From NCBI GenBank assembly GCA_001599615.1, contig BCHJ01000002.1, forward strand, positions 1,551,928-1,615,927: DNA of 64,000 nt. Direction: 5' to 3'. The position numbers and the translations under genes were made by a program. Within the stretch, counting starts at the first letter, position 1. The number at the start of each line of letters is the position of its first letter. Below are positions 36,352-48,480 of this stretch, one piece after another. The notes under the pieces were generated by a model, which did no database searches, was not told where the DNA came from, and saw only the letters and a list, made by a program, of their open reading frames with translations. The stretch is from Thielaviopsis euricoi (Eukaryota > Ascomycota > Sordariomycetes > Microascales > Ceratocystidaceae).

Positions 36352-39300
36352 CCGAGCAAAAACACTTGTATAAGTAACAGTCGCGTGGAAATGAGCACAT
36401 TCTGTAAGAGGAAGATGCAGAGCCGCCGAGGCACGGAGTGCAGAGTATATCGTGCTTTGTTAATCCTCTTCCGAATCTAGCGGCTGTACTTGAGTATATG
36501 GACTTGATTATCTACAAGTGAGCAAAAGCATAGCCAAACTCAGGGTTTACATTATCTTGGAACATAATATCCTGTTTTTGTCTGCTCATATAGAGCAAAA
36601 AGGCTTTCATTGTAGCAGACAAGAGGCACGAGCGAGTGATGGGTAGAGTACAGGGGAGAGAAACAGCGCCTTGTAAGAAGAACGAAAAAAAAAAAAAAAA
36701 AAACTAAAGCTTCATTGGCCATCGGCCATTTCGTCCAAGATGTATCCCAGAACGAATTCTCCCCCAAACACCAGCACCAGTCAAAAGGAGCAATCGATCT
36801 GCGTAAAGCATGATTTTCAGCAGCTCCAAAAAGAGGACATGGCAGTCGCTTGAGCATGAGATTATTATTCTTAATCGCAGAGAAGAGAAGCCCAAGCTTC
36901 TTTTCTTTTTTTTTTCTTTTTTTTTTGTTCGACAAATTCGGGAGGAATAACAAAAAAAACGTGCAGAAATTTGGTTTTTTCTCTCCCTCTTGATTCCATA
37001 TCACAATCATGCTTGTTGAACTTTCCGTGTTTCAGATTCTTCTTTCGTGCAGCTTCATTTGAGGACTTGCCGTCGGCACTGTAATACCATGCCACACACA
37101 CACACTATAAAACCAACATAACATAGTTAACGCTCCGCTCGCAGTCTTACATTGGAACGCTTACAAGACATCTGCTGTACTATTGTTATTCAGTTTGTTC
37201 ACTATCATTGCTGTGTCTGTTGAATCACATGTGCCCAAGGTATTCGGCCCCTCTAGTTTTCCTATGATCCTTGGCCCGTTGCTTCTCATTGCTCTATATC
37301 AAAACCAAGCTTTTCAACATATTGGCCCCCGGCAATGCACCAACACCGTTCGCATTGCGCGTCACGTCGTTATTTCTTCGACCGTCAGAGTTTCAATGTG
37401 CGGGGAGATTCTCGAGACAGCCAATGGCGAGCTGTTGATGGATTCTTCAAGACAATGTAGAAATCGCAATGGAGGATTTCAGCCGCGGTCAGGAAGATAA
37501 GGTAGAGCGTAAATTTGTTTGAGAGCTGAACTTGATAGTAGGTGACTCGTGATTATGCTTATACAGTATAGCCAGGTTTCTGTAAAGCCTTCTCCCCACC
37601 GCTGTGGACTTTTCAATCACAATGAAATCACAGGATGGCATGATGCTTTGGGCTGCATTTCAGTTTCTTTTGTTACAGACACAAGCATAGACTAGGTCAT
37701 TAGCAGGGTGCCCTAAAGAAGCAATCATCTTGCTGTAAAAAAGCTCTTGGCATAGACAAAACCAGTACCCTACATGCCTATCTAGGGCCTCAACAGTCTG
37801 ATCTCGTTCATATAATAACTCCCAAGAGCCCTAGTTTACATGGTATTCCATGTTGAACTGATAAAAATGAGTGGTCTGGGCTGTTGAGAAGCGGCCGTGG
37901 GAAGAGCTAAAGTATTGAGTGTGTAAGTTTTGGTTTTGCAATACAGTAAATCCGCTGCATGTGCTGTGTTTGTGTATGTCTACATCTTAGACGCTGCTGG
38001 TGTTGCTGACTCTGATGGGGGTTGTACAGGCTAACGGCATCAAAAAACGCCAATTCTGAAGTTTAGAGTTTGTAATACTTTTTTTTTTTTTCAGTAGGAG
38101 AAAAAAAAAAACCCCTGCTATTCAGAAACATAAAGAGGAAGCCAACTCTCAGATCACTTGCAAAAGCTAAAGATGTGATTGGCTTCTGACCGCTGACAAT
38201 AAACACTTTCTACTTGAACAGCCCCCTAGATTTTTTTTCTTTTTTATCTTTTTATGCTGATAAATCCATCTTCCCTTTAATCCACCGCCCAATCTTCTAC
38301 CTAAAACTAACCCCGCTGATGCAAATCACTTGGCTCATTCGTACATGTCATCCATGCTCTTGTGAGCCACTCCAGCTAGAGATTCCCTCCTACAATGGAG
38401 CCTTGTCGTCTCGTCTTCGTCTAACCAAAATGTTCCGGAGCTTATAGCTTGTCAACGCCTCTCTTTTTGTTCCCGCTCAAGTTGAAGTATTGCCGTTCGC
38501 TTGCATGTCTGCTTTAAGGATAATTTTTGCGGCTTCATAATCTTTGATCAAGGCTTGATTCTCCATTACTTATAACTGCATTTTACTTTACTTGATACGA
38601 CGCACATATCATAGTCCCCTTAACCCATATAGCCAATCATTAAGCAAAGACCATCTTTGCCTGGCTTACTCTTATTTCTCACTTTCAGTTTCAGACAACG
38701 CTAACCTATCGGCACTCGGCGATCTTAATTGTTTGTGCTCTGCACATGAACGCCAACACAGTTCCTATAGATACGAAACAAGCCTCGAAGCTTTGAACTG
38801 CTCTGCTCTGCTAGTGGTCCGTAGCCAGATCAGGCAAAGTGTCAATATTATGAAGAACATCCAGCAAGGTTGGTTTCCTTGGTCAATGAGTCGCTTGTTT
38901 CGGGATAAGAAGCCACTAAGCAGCACTCAACAAAGCCGCATAAAATATACTAAACGGAATAGCTCAGTCCGTTATCGTTCATCACAGCTGTGTCTTTTTC
39001 TTTTAACTTGTCACCCCTTACAGCACATGTCTTGAATCCTCAAGCCACACGACCTGCATCTACTACACATCCTAATCAGCATTCAAGACATTAACTGCGT
39101 CATAGGCCTTTCTTTCGAGTGGCTCGTCTTCCAAAACCAAGGAAAAAAGAAAAAAAAACGACAAAAAAAGAGATTTGTAGTATTCACCATCCACTCTGGT
39201 CATTGTATTGGTCCTGTTCCTATTCCCATTACGACCTTGTCGTCTGTGCACTGGCAGGCTGTGCTGGCCTACACTGCACGCACAACGCTCGCCAAAGAAA

Positions 39301-40815
39301 AAAGTTTTGTTCCTTTGTTGCCATACACGCTGCTTTAATTTGCAGCTCTGAGTTTCCATGATCCTTCGCTGGTGCATTAGCTCATGTTTTTGGGGCCATC
39401 AAGAAAAAAAAAAAAAAGTGTCCGCGTATACAGCAATCAGCCATGCATACATAATCTGGAAGCGAGAAGCTTGGGCAGCACGTGTGTGAAATATTTCACG
39501 TCCATCAATAAAGAAATACACGCGAGAACACGCGATCCGGCTCTGCATGGTCTGTGAGGCATGACCTGCACTGATTTTTTTTTTCCTCCGTCCAAGGTAT
39601 GGGCATAAACGAAGCCATGAACCTATTTTTTTTATTCTCCTTCCGTTAAGCGTTTACGGTTTGCAGACCCAACAGTTGTCTGTCTGCCTAGGTAGTTTAG
39701 AGCTGAAGTTTGGGTTCTCAAAGTGTGTGCGCTGTAGGTGGTTCAAGTACAGCGGTCTCACACTAAAACACCCCAAACCGTAAGGCCTGTGGGAGCAGAC
39801 GGCACAAGAAATTAAGATTTGTGTTTTTGTCTCTCCAGAAGCTTCAACTACTCACACAGACAAGACATAAGAAACAAGGCCTGGCCCATCGTTCACGGCC
39901 ATGCTACAGTGTACAACACGATACAGAGAGAAAACAAAAAAGTACAAGTCGACAGCTGAGACGTGCTTTGGCATAGGTAAGCGACAAAGATCTGCAAGAG
40001 GCGAGGATCAAGAAGAAGTAGAGTTCTTTACTTGCCCAAAGCGCCTGGACATGATTTTCTGTTGGAGCTCACTCGTGCCGACTGCACCACACGGCATAGC
40101 ACTGTGGAAGTATAGCACAAGTGCTATTTGGGCTCGTGCTCGGGCGCTTACAACCTCATGCGCTGCCAGACAAACACATGATGATCCAGGCACTTCTAAA
40201 ATCACAGGAAGCTTCTACGACTCGGGAATGAAAACATCATAGTAGAACAGGGGCTGCCCATAAAAGCTCTAACAGCGTCTTGCTTTTAGTGGTGTTTTCA
40301 CTGCATCTTAAAAGTCATGATACCTTGTTTGCTTTGACGTTTGTTTTACTGTGAAATGCCGTATGTCTCTGCTCAAATCTTTTGAAATTATTACTGACAT
40401 CATGAAAGAAATAGAGATAAATAAATAAATAAAAATGGCACTTATCCCTTGAGTTACTTGTTACTTTTCCTATCTTGAACGTGTAGGCAGCAAAGCCATG
40501 CAAAGAGCCATGCTCGATTATCAAAGCACCTCATGGCGCAGGACTGACAGGGTCCTTTTTCTGGATCGATTCTTGTCTTGTTTGCCATGTAGCAACTGTT
40601 TAGAGGAGTTGTAAAGCATGCTTTCGCTTCTTGAAAGCACTACATACATGTCGGCTTATCCTGACAGATAGAGCATGCGGGAGGCCACGGGACCGAAGCC
40701 AGCAAAAATAAAAGAAATGATCTGCTTGGTCTGGACTCAAGACGAGCGTGTTGGGGCTTCGGCTTCAGAGTTATGTATAAAAATAGTTATCTATAATACT
40801 AGACAGAAACGAACC

Positions 40816-40886
40816 AGCGGGCAGAATCGGTCAGTGGTAAAGCGCCACGATAGAATCTCGGCTAGAACTCTCTCTCGTTTTTTTTT
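40816..40886 (+). repeat. tRNA-like fragment followed by a T run
   Basis: GGTCAGTGGTAAAGCG (40829-40844) resembles an A box. CTCGGCTAGAACTC (40857-40870) is a poor B-box match. A T9 run (40878-40886), which could serve as an RNA polymerase III terminator, follows closely. The interval between the boxes is too short for an intact tRNA and the stems do not fold well. It is best read as a degenerate tRNA-derived piece, or as a chance match. Confidence 0.25.
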
Positions 40887-42209
40887 TCTCGGGGCATTCC
40901 TGTAGGAGGTTACTTGCCATGAAAAAGGCAGCTGTAGGTACTTGGACTGATATGGGTGTCGAACTGGTCTCGGACTCTGCGGCATCCACTACAAAATGCA
41001 TTATTGTCGGTAAGACTTTATTCACTCACAGTTGTTCCCTCTAGCAAGCCTCGTCTTTCAGGGTCGCTCTCGGACTCTATTTCTCTTCTTCTATACTTCT
41101 TTCTCTTTGTCGAGTGAGACTGTACAATGTAACTGTAGAGTTCTATTAATCTTTTCAGGCTCTTCGTCTAGCGAATTCACGCATCTTTTCTTTTACCTTC
41201 TCAAGCTTTAGTCTCGACTTGCAAAAAAACTCTGCGGCATTAATAGAAACTGAACTCTTACTGTTTGGCTAGTAATCAAGATTCATAGCATTGCTAAGAA
41301 TAAATATAGTGAAAGAGGGGAAAGTCGAGATTCCGACGCACATGGCTTAAGGGAAGAAAAAACAAAGCACACTGCACTTCAAAGTTGAACCTGCATATGC
41401 AGCTGCAAGCTTATGCAAGATTGTCGTTTTGCTTCTTACAGTATCTGGGCCGTTGCCAAACCTTAGTATCGTACACAAATAACCCTACAGTATAACGGCC
41501 TTTTCTATCAACACACGAAACAATGCGAGGTCTGAGCTATAAAGTAAAGCTTTCAATAACAAACAAGCTCCATACTAAATAGGGCTGGGCCACAGCGTAA
41601 GAACCTAAATGAGCAAGGCAAGGTCTATATTCATGCGTTGACATAGCAGACAGGCCGCAACCCTGCATTCTTTTTCTCAAACCAGTAGCAATAACTGTGG
41701 CCATGGCTGTATTTGTACTAGATAGAGGCCGAGGCTACTTGCCGTGCAAAGGAAACCGGAAAGGCGAGAGTTGCTTATTCACTGATTTGTCTTGACAAAA
41801 AGCTTATGCAGGGGCAAATAAGTATATCATTGTTGTATTAAGCCCAAGTTATGGTAGCAAGCGTGGGAGTAAGGCGCTCTTTAGTGTAGCTAGCGTCTAG
41901 TCTAACCTCGTTCAAGCCTGTGGGCCGTCCTGTCATTTGACGGGCCGGTATCATGGCAGCCAGGGAGGGCTGGTCAAAGCCGGGGGGTCAGAGTAGGGTT
42001 TATCACGAGAAGTTACGGTCTGAAGCATATAAGAAATTCTGAAGGCACGTTACACTGTATACTTTGCCGTAACAGATTATATTTATAAGTGTGAGTATGA
42101 GTGAATACATTACTTGAACATGAAGTTCAGTAAGCGCATGAATTCAAGAGAAGAGACAATTACTCAAGCTATTTTGTTTATCAATCTTGCTGTTTTCTGA
42201 ATACAGGCT

Positions 42210-42236
42210 TTGTTTGGTTTGGTTTGGTTTGGTTTT
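42210..42236 (+). repeat. Pentanucleotide microsatellite (TTTGG)
   Basis: Four to five perfect copies of TTTGG in noncoding sequence. Confidence 0.85.
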
Positions 42237-44338
42237 AATAGCTGAGGGATTAAAAACACACTTTAGGGAAAAAAAGGGAACTCGGCTGCCTGTAACAATA
42301 CTATGCATTTTGTTTTAGACGTTTTCCTTTTGTATGAACAAAAACATGCACAGCCATCTTTTCACATTTTGCTAGGCTTAACAAAGAAAATAAGACGCGA
42401 ATTTACATGCATGGAGGTAATAGTAGCCGGAAAATATAGCCAAGAGAATGCCTGCAAGTGTTTGTATACATTTTCTTTTTAATAGTTACAAGCTTGCTCT
42501 TGATTTTACACAGGATATACGCAAATATTCCCTATTTTATGTAATCAGTACGACAAAGAACGTGTGAGACTATTTGCAGTCTGCCATTTGCAGAAACCTC
42601 AAGTGTGCTTGGTAATACAAGTAAAGTAAGAATTCACTATTTCTTGCTCCCCTTAGTTTGTCGTCTCAGAGCAGCAATCCGAGATTACTTTACCTGCGTA
42701 TCTCCCGTTTTTGCACAGACTTTTACTGGAGTCTAACATCAAATGAGGCGGTCATTGAGGCTTCTAGTAGTATTTCCTTTACTTCACTTGTGTTATTGAA
42801 TACAACATCGGGCTTGACCGCAAGATTAATAGCGAGCACATTGACGCTGTCTATAGTATTAATACTTGATTAGAAGTTTCACTAACTTATGCTCAGATAT
42901 TACGCTTTCTGCTATTTCAGGGTTAGAAACCCCTTAGAATATATGTGATCAACATAAGAACGTCATCTTATAGCAACATTTCGGCTATATGTAAAACAAC
43001 TCACATGAAATCAGGTATAGTTTGACATGCCTTTTACGAGGACCCATACGGTCTATAGCTTACTCACCGCACTTTTGTCTCAGTATCCTGTAATTTTCAA
43101 ATATGTCTCTCGTACGCGTGGTTGCGGCCGTCTTTCGTATCGACTTACAGAGATATGGCCTATAGGGAAAGGCCTCGAAGCGCAGGAATGATTCTCTCTG
43201 GCTTCTACAGTATAACGCCCAAGGGAGATACTAGTCTCGGGTAATAGAAGGCTAGCCATTTCGTGTCATCCGTCTAGGTACTTTTCTGTTTGTAATTAAC
43301 ACAAGGGAGACGAGAAAGACAGAATAAGAGCTAGGTAGATAACCATCTTACAACAATACACTATACCAAAGCTCTGACGAGACACTTAGTAAAAGCTCCT
43401 TGAAGCAGACATTTGAGATAACAACGTTTTGATAATTGTGCTTGATTTACATGCTGATGACAGAGATAATGAGAAGTTGCAAAATATGATATCATCTGCA
43501 ATCACACTTACCTAGACAATAGCGAGTTTCGGCCGTTACTTATATGTTATTGAATAGCACGATACAATATTGATAACTTTCGTAGATATAGTCCTAGAAA
43601 AACGCTAGCTAGAAAATGAATGTCTATAATATCATGCTACACTTGCTATTCTCAGTATCTCTCTAAAAATACAAATTACTGCTACATGACAGTATCATAT
43701 ACTACTACTGATTGCTACCTAGAATATGCTAGTGATTTGACATTACATGCATAATAACCTATACTTGTTCTTAGTCATATGTGTAGTACAGTTAGGTAAG
43801 AACAGTATATTGTAAGTCTAACTGCCTAATACGTCAACTGAATCATATGTTGCTTGAATATAATCAAAGTAATGACTAGGAGTTGAAGTCCAATTTCAGC
43901 ATCGGCTTCGAGCCAATAGGAATAAGACTATGATGAAAATACAAAGCTCTCAAGTATGTAAGTCTTTATGAGTGAGATATCAAAGCAATATCAACGTCTA
44001 GGATGCAAATCAGGCCACTGATTGAGCCTCGATCACAGTAAGGAATAACTGCGAATCACAATCGACATGGAAGTCCGCTACAATTTGCGTGATACATTAT
44101 AGTAAAGGCAATTATCCTAGCTAAAGAACGTCTAAATTGCCAAAGAACAGGGCTCAAGTCGTACCACAATACTTTTATATAGAACGACATGCTCGTAGAA
44201 GCACTAGTTTCTATAACAGAAATGTGTGACGCAAGTAGTCGATTATGATATCCCACATGGCAAAAGCTACTAATGTATATGTGTGATTGCTTAGCACATT
44301 CTGCTATCTTTCAATAAACCTGTATTTCTTGGTTACAG

Positions 44339-44427
44339 GGTTATCGGAATGCCGGATCACACAACACAAGAAAAGCTCAGATGACGCCGACCGCGAACCA
44401 GCGGCGGCCAGGCTGAGGGTTTCAGAG
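44339..44427 (+). pseudogene. Isolated exon-like island, possible gene remnant
   Basis: This 89-nt segment is much richer in G+C than the AT-rich sequence around it. It is bounded by a perfect acceptor (TTGGTTACAG) on the left and a perfect donor (GTAAGT) on the right. One of the three plus-strand frames, starting at 44341, is open throughout and encodes a charged peptide containing SSDDADREPAAARLR. The other two frames have stops. I could not find partner exons with a start or stop codon, and I do not recognise the peptide. It may be one surviving exon of a decayed gene, an exon of a noncoding RNA, or coincidence. Confidence 0.3.
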
Positions 44428-45454
44428 GTAAGTGACTAATCTCATCTTATAAGTGAATTTCAGTATAGATCACAACTGAATCACTCTTGAAGAAAGCCAC
44501 ACTTCTATATGAGCCGAACTTTTTTTTATCTTATATGAATACCAGTGGCTAGCAGTATCTATCCGTGACATGAGAAACTGTGATACGAAATTCGTTTAGC
44601 GAATGTGATGAAAAAAAAAATCTTGACGGAAGCTTTGGCGAGAAAGAAAGGCAATGAAACCTCTTGAGACCTCATTTGACAGGACGTACCACTGGATCTA
44701 ATCAGGATATATGAAAGCAGAGGTAGAGGCACACGGGCCATTTAAAGGCCTGACTAAAAGCGATGTCAACGTCATAACAGCCCTTGTAGTACTACGTGAA
44801 CAGGAATAGAGATATAAACTGCTATTAAGCAAGTCCCATATTTGAAGAATGTTACTGTAGATTGAGACTTACAATATCTTTGAGATGCCGCTTCAATGGT
44901 TCTTGTAATTACAAGGCAAGATATTTCTCAAATATTAAAAGTGCATTTCTACCTTGGCCTGGCCTGAGGCATCATCTTACAATGTGATTAATCAAAGTAC
45001 TCAACCCGCCTAAATTTCACCCATGGATTCCACAGTCTAATTGGTAGAAGAGGGGAAATAATATAGTGTGAGGGCACCAAGGGTGGATTGGCTCTTTTGG
45101 GAGGTATTTCGTATCGGCGACTTTGGTTCAGTTAGAGTTGCATTCTTTGGCAAAGTGGCAACCAGACCTGTTTCGTTTGTGGTTCAAGGGAATGCTGCAA
45201 CGCAACTCGGCACTGTAATAGGGAAATTATTAACAAGTAGAATCAGTTATAGAGCACAAGACGGCAGAGATACTTGCTAAATTGAGCCGTTATGCACCAA
45301 GAGCACAGACGAACACAGCTCGCGATACACGGCTATTATAGATATTGAGAATGACGTTAAGCCAGTAGCCATATCCACGTAGCATTCATATATACAAATG
45401 AAAAGCAAACTGTACTTCATAACTTCATTAAGCTCGCTACTGTTCCCCGGTCCT

Positions 45455-47663
45455 CTATAGCTTCGCCGTCTTAGTCTCCTTTCTATCAATATCCTTGACG
45501 ACGCGCCGCAGAATCTTTCCCGCGCCCGACTTGGGAATCTGAGAGATCCAGCGCACACCGCCGCGCAATCTCTTGTACGGCGCAACTTTGCTCGCCATCC
45601 ACGTCTGGATATCAGAGGCGAGAGCGTCAGAAGGCGTCAGACCAGGACGCGGCACGATATAGGCGCGCGGCACTTCGGATGCGCGCGAGTGGTCCATGAT
45701 GCCAATGACACAGGCGTCGTCGATGTCGGGGTGGCTGACAAGGAGACCTTCGAGCTCGGCTGGGGGTACTTGGAAGCCCTCTATTTTGTTTGTTAGCTTG
45801 ATAGGAAAGCAAAGAAAGGGGAGGCAAATCATAGACGTACTGTACTTGATCAACTCCTTGGCCCGGTCTGTCACGTAGATCATGCCGTACTTGTCCTTGT
45901 AGACCACATCGCCCGTTCTCAGAAAGCCGTCCTCGGTGAAAATGTCCTTGTTGAGGTGTGGCAGATTCAAATATCCGGAGAAGACATTTGGCCCACGCAC
46001 CAGGAACTCACCCGACTGACCATCCTCAACTTCGCGGCCCTCGGTATCGACAATCTTGGCCTGCATATTGGGCACCAGGCGGCCGACCGATCCGGCAAAG
46101 CGACACCACTCATCGGGATACTGCACACACACAACAGGGCTAGTTTCTGACATGCCATAGCCCTGCTTCGTGCCAATCTTTAGTCTATCCCACAGTGCCT
46201 GGGCGAGTTCGCGCGTCAGCGGCGCAGCACCTGAGGTTATCCAGCGCAGAGACGTCAGGTTGTACTTTGTAGGGATGGGACTCTTCGCAAGGTTGAGCAC
46301 AATGGGGGGCGGGACAGAGAGCGTGGTGATGTGGTGGTCCTGGATGAGCTTGCAGGCGCGCTCAAGATCGAAGCTGCTCATGACGAAGGCTTCAAAGCCG
46401 CGGAAAATGGCACTGAGAAGGACTGAAGTGAGTCCCTGTGATGGTTGGGTTAGCATGGACCAGGATGACGAAGCATGTAGACTTGCCGGACAAGTAAGGT
46501 GGGTGACTTGTCGGTCCAGATAAATCGGATTATGGACATACGTATATGTGGTAGAATGGCAGAATGCCTAGTGTCTTATCGATGCCGCTGACGGACGAGT
46601 TCCATTCGATCTGGGAAAACTGCGTGAGATTGGCAGCAATGTTGTAATGCGTAAGCATGACGCCCTTGGGCAGACCAGTGGTTCCCTAGTTACGGATGGG
46701 TCAATGTTAGCTTCTACGTATACTCGTCTCCCAAAACATTGCACAACTCACCGAGCTGTAAACAATAAAACTCAGGTCCTTGGTCGGGTTGATTTCAGCC
46801 TTTTGCACGTGCGGCGCCGGCGCCAACTCGGTCCAGTGCTTGAAGTCTGCATGACGGTTGTCGCCCAGTAGAATGATGTTGGACTCTGGCAAGCCGGCAG
46901 CCTTGGCGGCCGCGCGGACCGTCGGCAGCAGCGAGGCCAGCGTGATGATAACCTGCACGCGCGAGTCTTTGAGCTGGTGCGTCAACTCGGGCACTGTGTA
47001 CTGCGGGTTTGCTGGACAAGCAGTGGCGCCGGCCCAGAGAGCGGCACAGGTCAGGATGGCTGTGTCGATGTTGTTGGTGGTGAAGAAGCTGATACGTGCG
47101 CCGTGGTTGAGGGAGAAAGCAGCCTTGAGAGCCTGGCCGACTTTTACACTGAGGTGTTTGACATCATCGTAGGTGTAAGAGCGGCCTGTGATGCTGTCGG
47201 TGAAGATGCCTGGAGAAGATGTTAGCAGTTTTTTTTGAGGTAGCGGATTGTTTAGTTTGTTGTTTGTTTGTTTATTGCTTTGTTTGTGCATCGGAAGCAA
47301 GCAAGGGTGACAGTGATGGTGGCAGCAATGCAGGGAGAACACTGTTAGTATTCACACTGTCTCTGTACCTAAAATCATTATGATCGAGCACAGTGTGGAG
47401 GTCCGGCTGACATATGAGATGAGTGACCACTTGAGGATGGATCTAGCAGATTTGACAGGGCCAACGGCAGTTGCTTGACAGAACCGAGAAAACAATGATT
47501 ACAACAACAACAACAACAACAACAGTAGTAAAATAGGAAGCAAGAAACAGTAAAGTGACTTACGCTGCTGGCCACCAAATCGTCTATCTTTTCTATCGAA
47601 AAAGAAAGACCACAAATCAACGGTGGGTATTTCGAGATCAGGGAAAAGCGAAGAAAACGGCAT
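45455..47663 (-). CDS. 4-coumarate-CoA ligase-like acyl-CoA synthetase, peroxisomal
   Basis: Five exons, complement(join(45455..45780,45841..46435,46542..46685,46752..47209,47564..47663)), 540 aa, the normal family length. It belongs to the ANL adenylating superfamily: it should activate a carboxylic acid with ATP and transfer it to CoA. The P-loop motif YSSGTTGLPKG lies at residues 184-194, split by intron 2 after SS. Later come GYGMSET, the TGD motif, the hinge DRAKELIKYKGFQ (rebuilt by removing a 60-nt intron that is itself in frame and stop-free), and PKSGAGKILRR with the catalytic lysine. The protein ends in AKL, a type 1 peroxisomal targeting signal. Intron 1 is 354 nt and contains an ACA/GTT repeat. 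The substrate (phenylpropanoid, medium or long fatty acid) cannot be read from the sequence. No biosynthetic-cluster genes are adjacent. Confidence 0.88.
47501..47523 (+). repeat. Trinucleotide microsatellite (ACA) in intron 1
   Basis: Seven to eight ACA units (GTT on the coding strand) inside the long first intron of the acyl-CoA ligase gene. It falls near the donor end and gives the Leu-rich tail of the unspliced frame. Confidence 0.85.
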
Positions 47664-48432
47664 TGTGGACAGTGATGGAAATGAAAGGAAAAAGAAAAAA
47701 AAAATACGCAAGGTCGAATAACAGTGACGGAGAGAGAGAAAACAGCCAAGGAAAGCTCGGCTTGGGACACTCTTGCACTTAAATACTCACGTATCCAAAT
47801 ATACAGGCTGTAGGAAGTGGATATAAAGATAGGCTGCGATTGGAGAACAAGGGAGAGCGAGAGCGGGCTTTTTAGTGTACTTGATTCGGTAGGCTTAAGT
47901 CAGTACAAGCGAAAAGCGGCATGTACATGGAATATACGACGCCCCAAATCAGTATATTGTACTGCTGTATGTGGTAAAGTACCGAATCCACAGACTTAGA
48001 CGGACTTGAAAAGAGCTGATGAAAACTAGGAAATAAAAGAAGTGAAGCCAAGTCATAGCAGTCAGTAGTAGCAGTTGTATTGGACTGATATAAACATTTC
48101 GGGACCGAGACATGGTCAAGTCAGGATATAAAAAGGGCATAAAAAAGGGCACAAAAAGAAATAAAATAAAAAATACACAACCCCAGAAAATCAAGGCGCA
48201 GTTTAACGTGTCGTGTCTCAGCACCAGCCGGTCTTCCCGCCAGAGTCAAGGCCATATGAATGTGTTGTGCATGTGTGCTTCAACTTGTGCTACTAAGCTA
48301 AACTAAGCTAAACCAGTTCTAGTCTAAATACCTGGACAAAATCCATCAAAAACTAAAAACACAAAAACCCTCCAGGTTAGCCGAGGCCCGATTCGACCCA
48401 GCTGGAATGGACTTTGCCTTTATAGGGTATCA

Positions 48433-48480
48433 GGCAGAGCAGAGCACATCACAGCACAGTACAGCACAGCACAGCACAAT
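48433..48480 (+). repeat. Pentanucleotide microsatellite (AGCAC/AGTAC)
   Basis: About nine five-base units, mostly ACAGC with CAGAG, CATCA and CAGTA variants. Noncoding. Confidence 0.8.

Larger units (their letters stand above)
34382..45454. other. Gene desert 3 (no supported complete gene)
   Basis: About 11 kb with no gene I can support. The left 0.5 kb includes the leader of the membrane protein gene. Microsatellites lie at about 36.10, 36.31, 38.80 and 42.21 kb. The part from about 42 to 44.3 kb is AT- and TA-rich. GC-richer patches at 40.81-41.02, 41.92-42.00 and 44.34-44.43 kb stand out against it and carry exon-like or tRNA-like signals, listed separately. They may be remnants of decayed genes or transposable elements. 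Confidence 0.6.

Noticed and set aside
45068..45280. Plus-strand frame of 70 codons with a DFGSVRVAFFGKVA stretch, kinase-like at a glance
   Set aside because: No glycine loop spacing, no lysine or HRD motif nearby and no splice partners; the resemblance is superficial.
47210..47563. Possible extra small exon inside intron 1 of the CoA ligase
   Set aside because: Direct joining of exon 1 to the exon at 47209 keeps frame and gives the expected family length around the GRSYT motif, so an extra exon is not needed.
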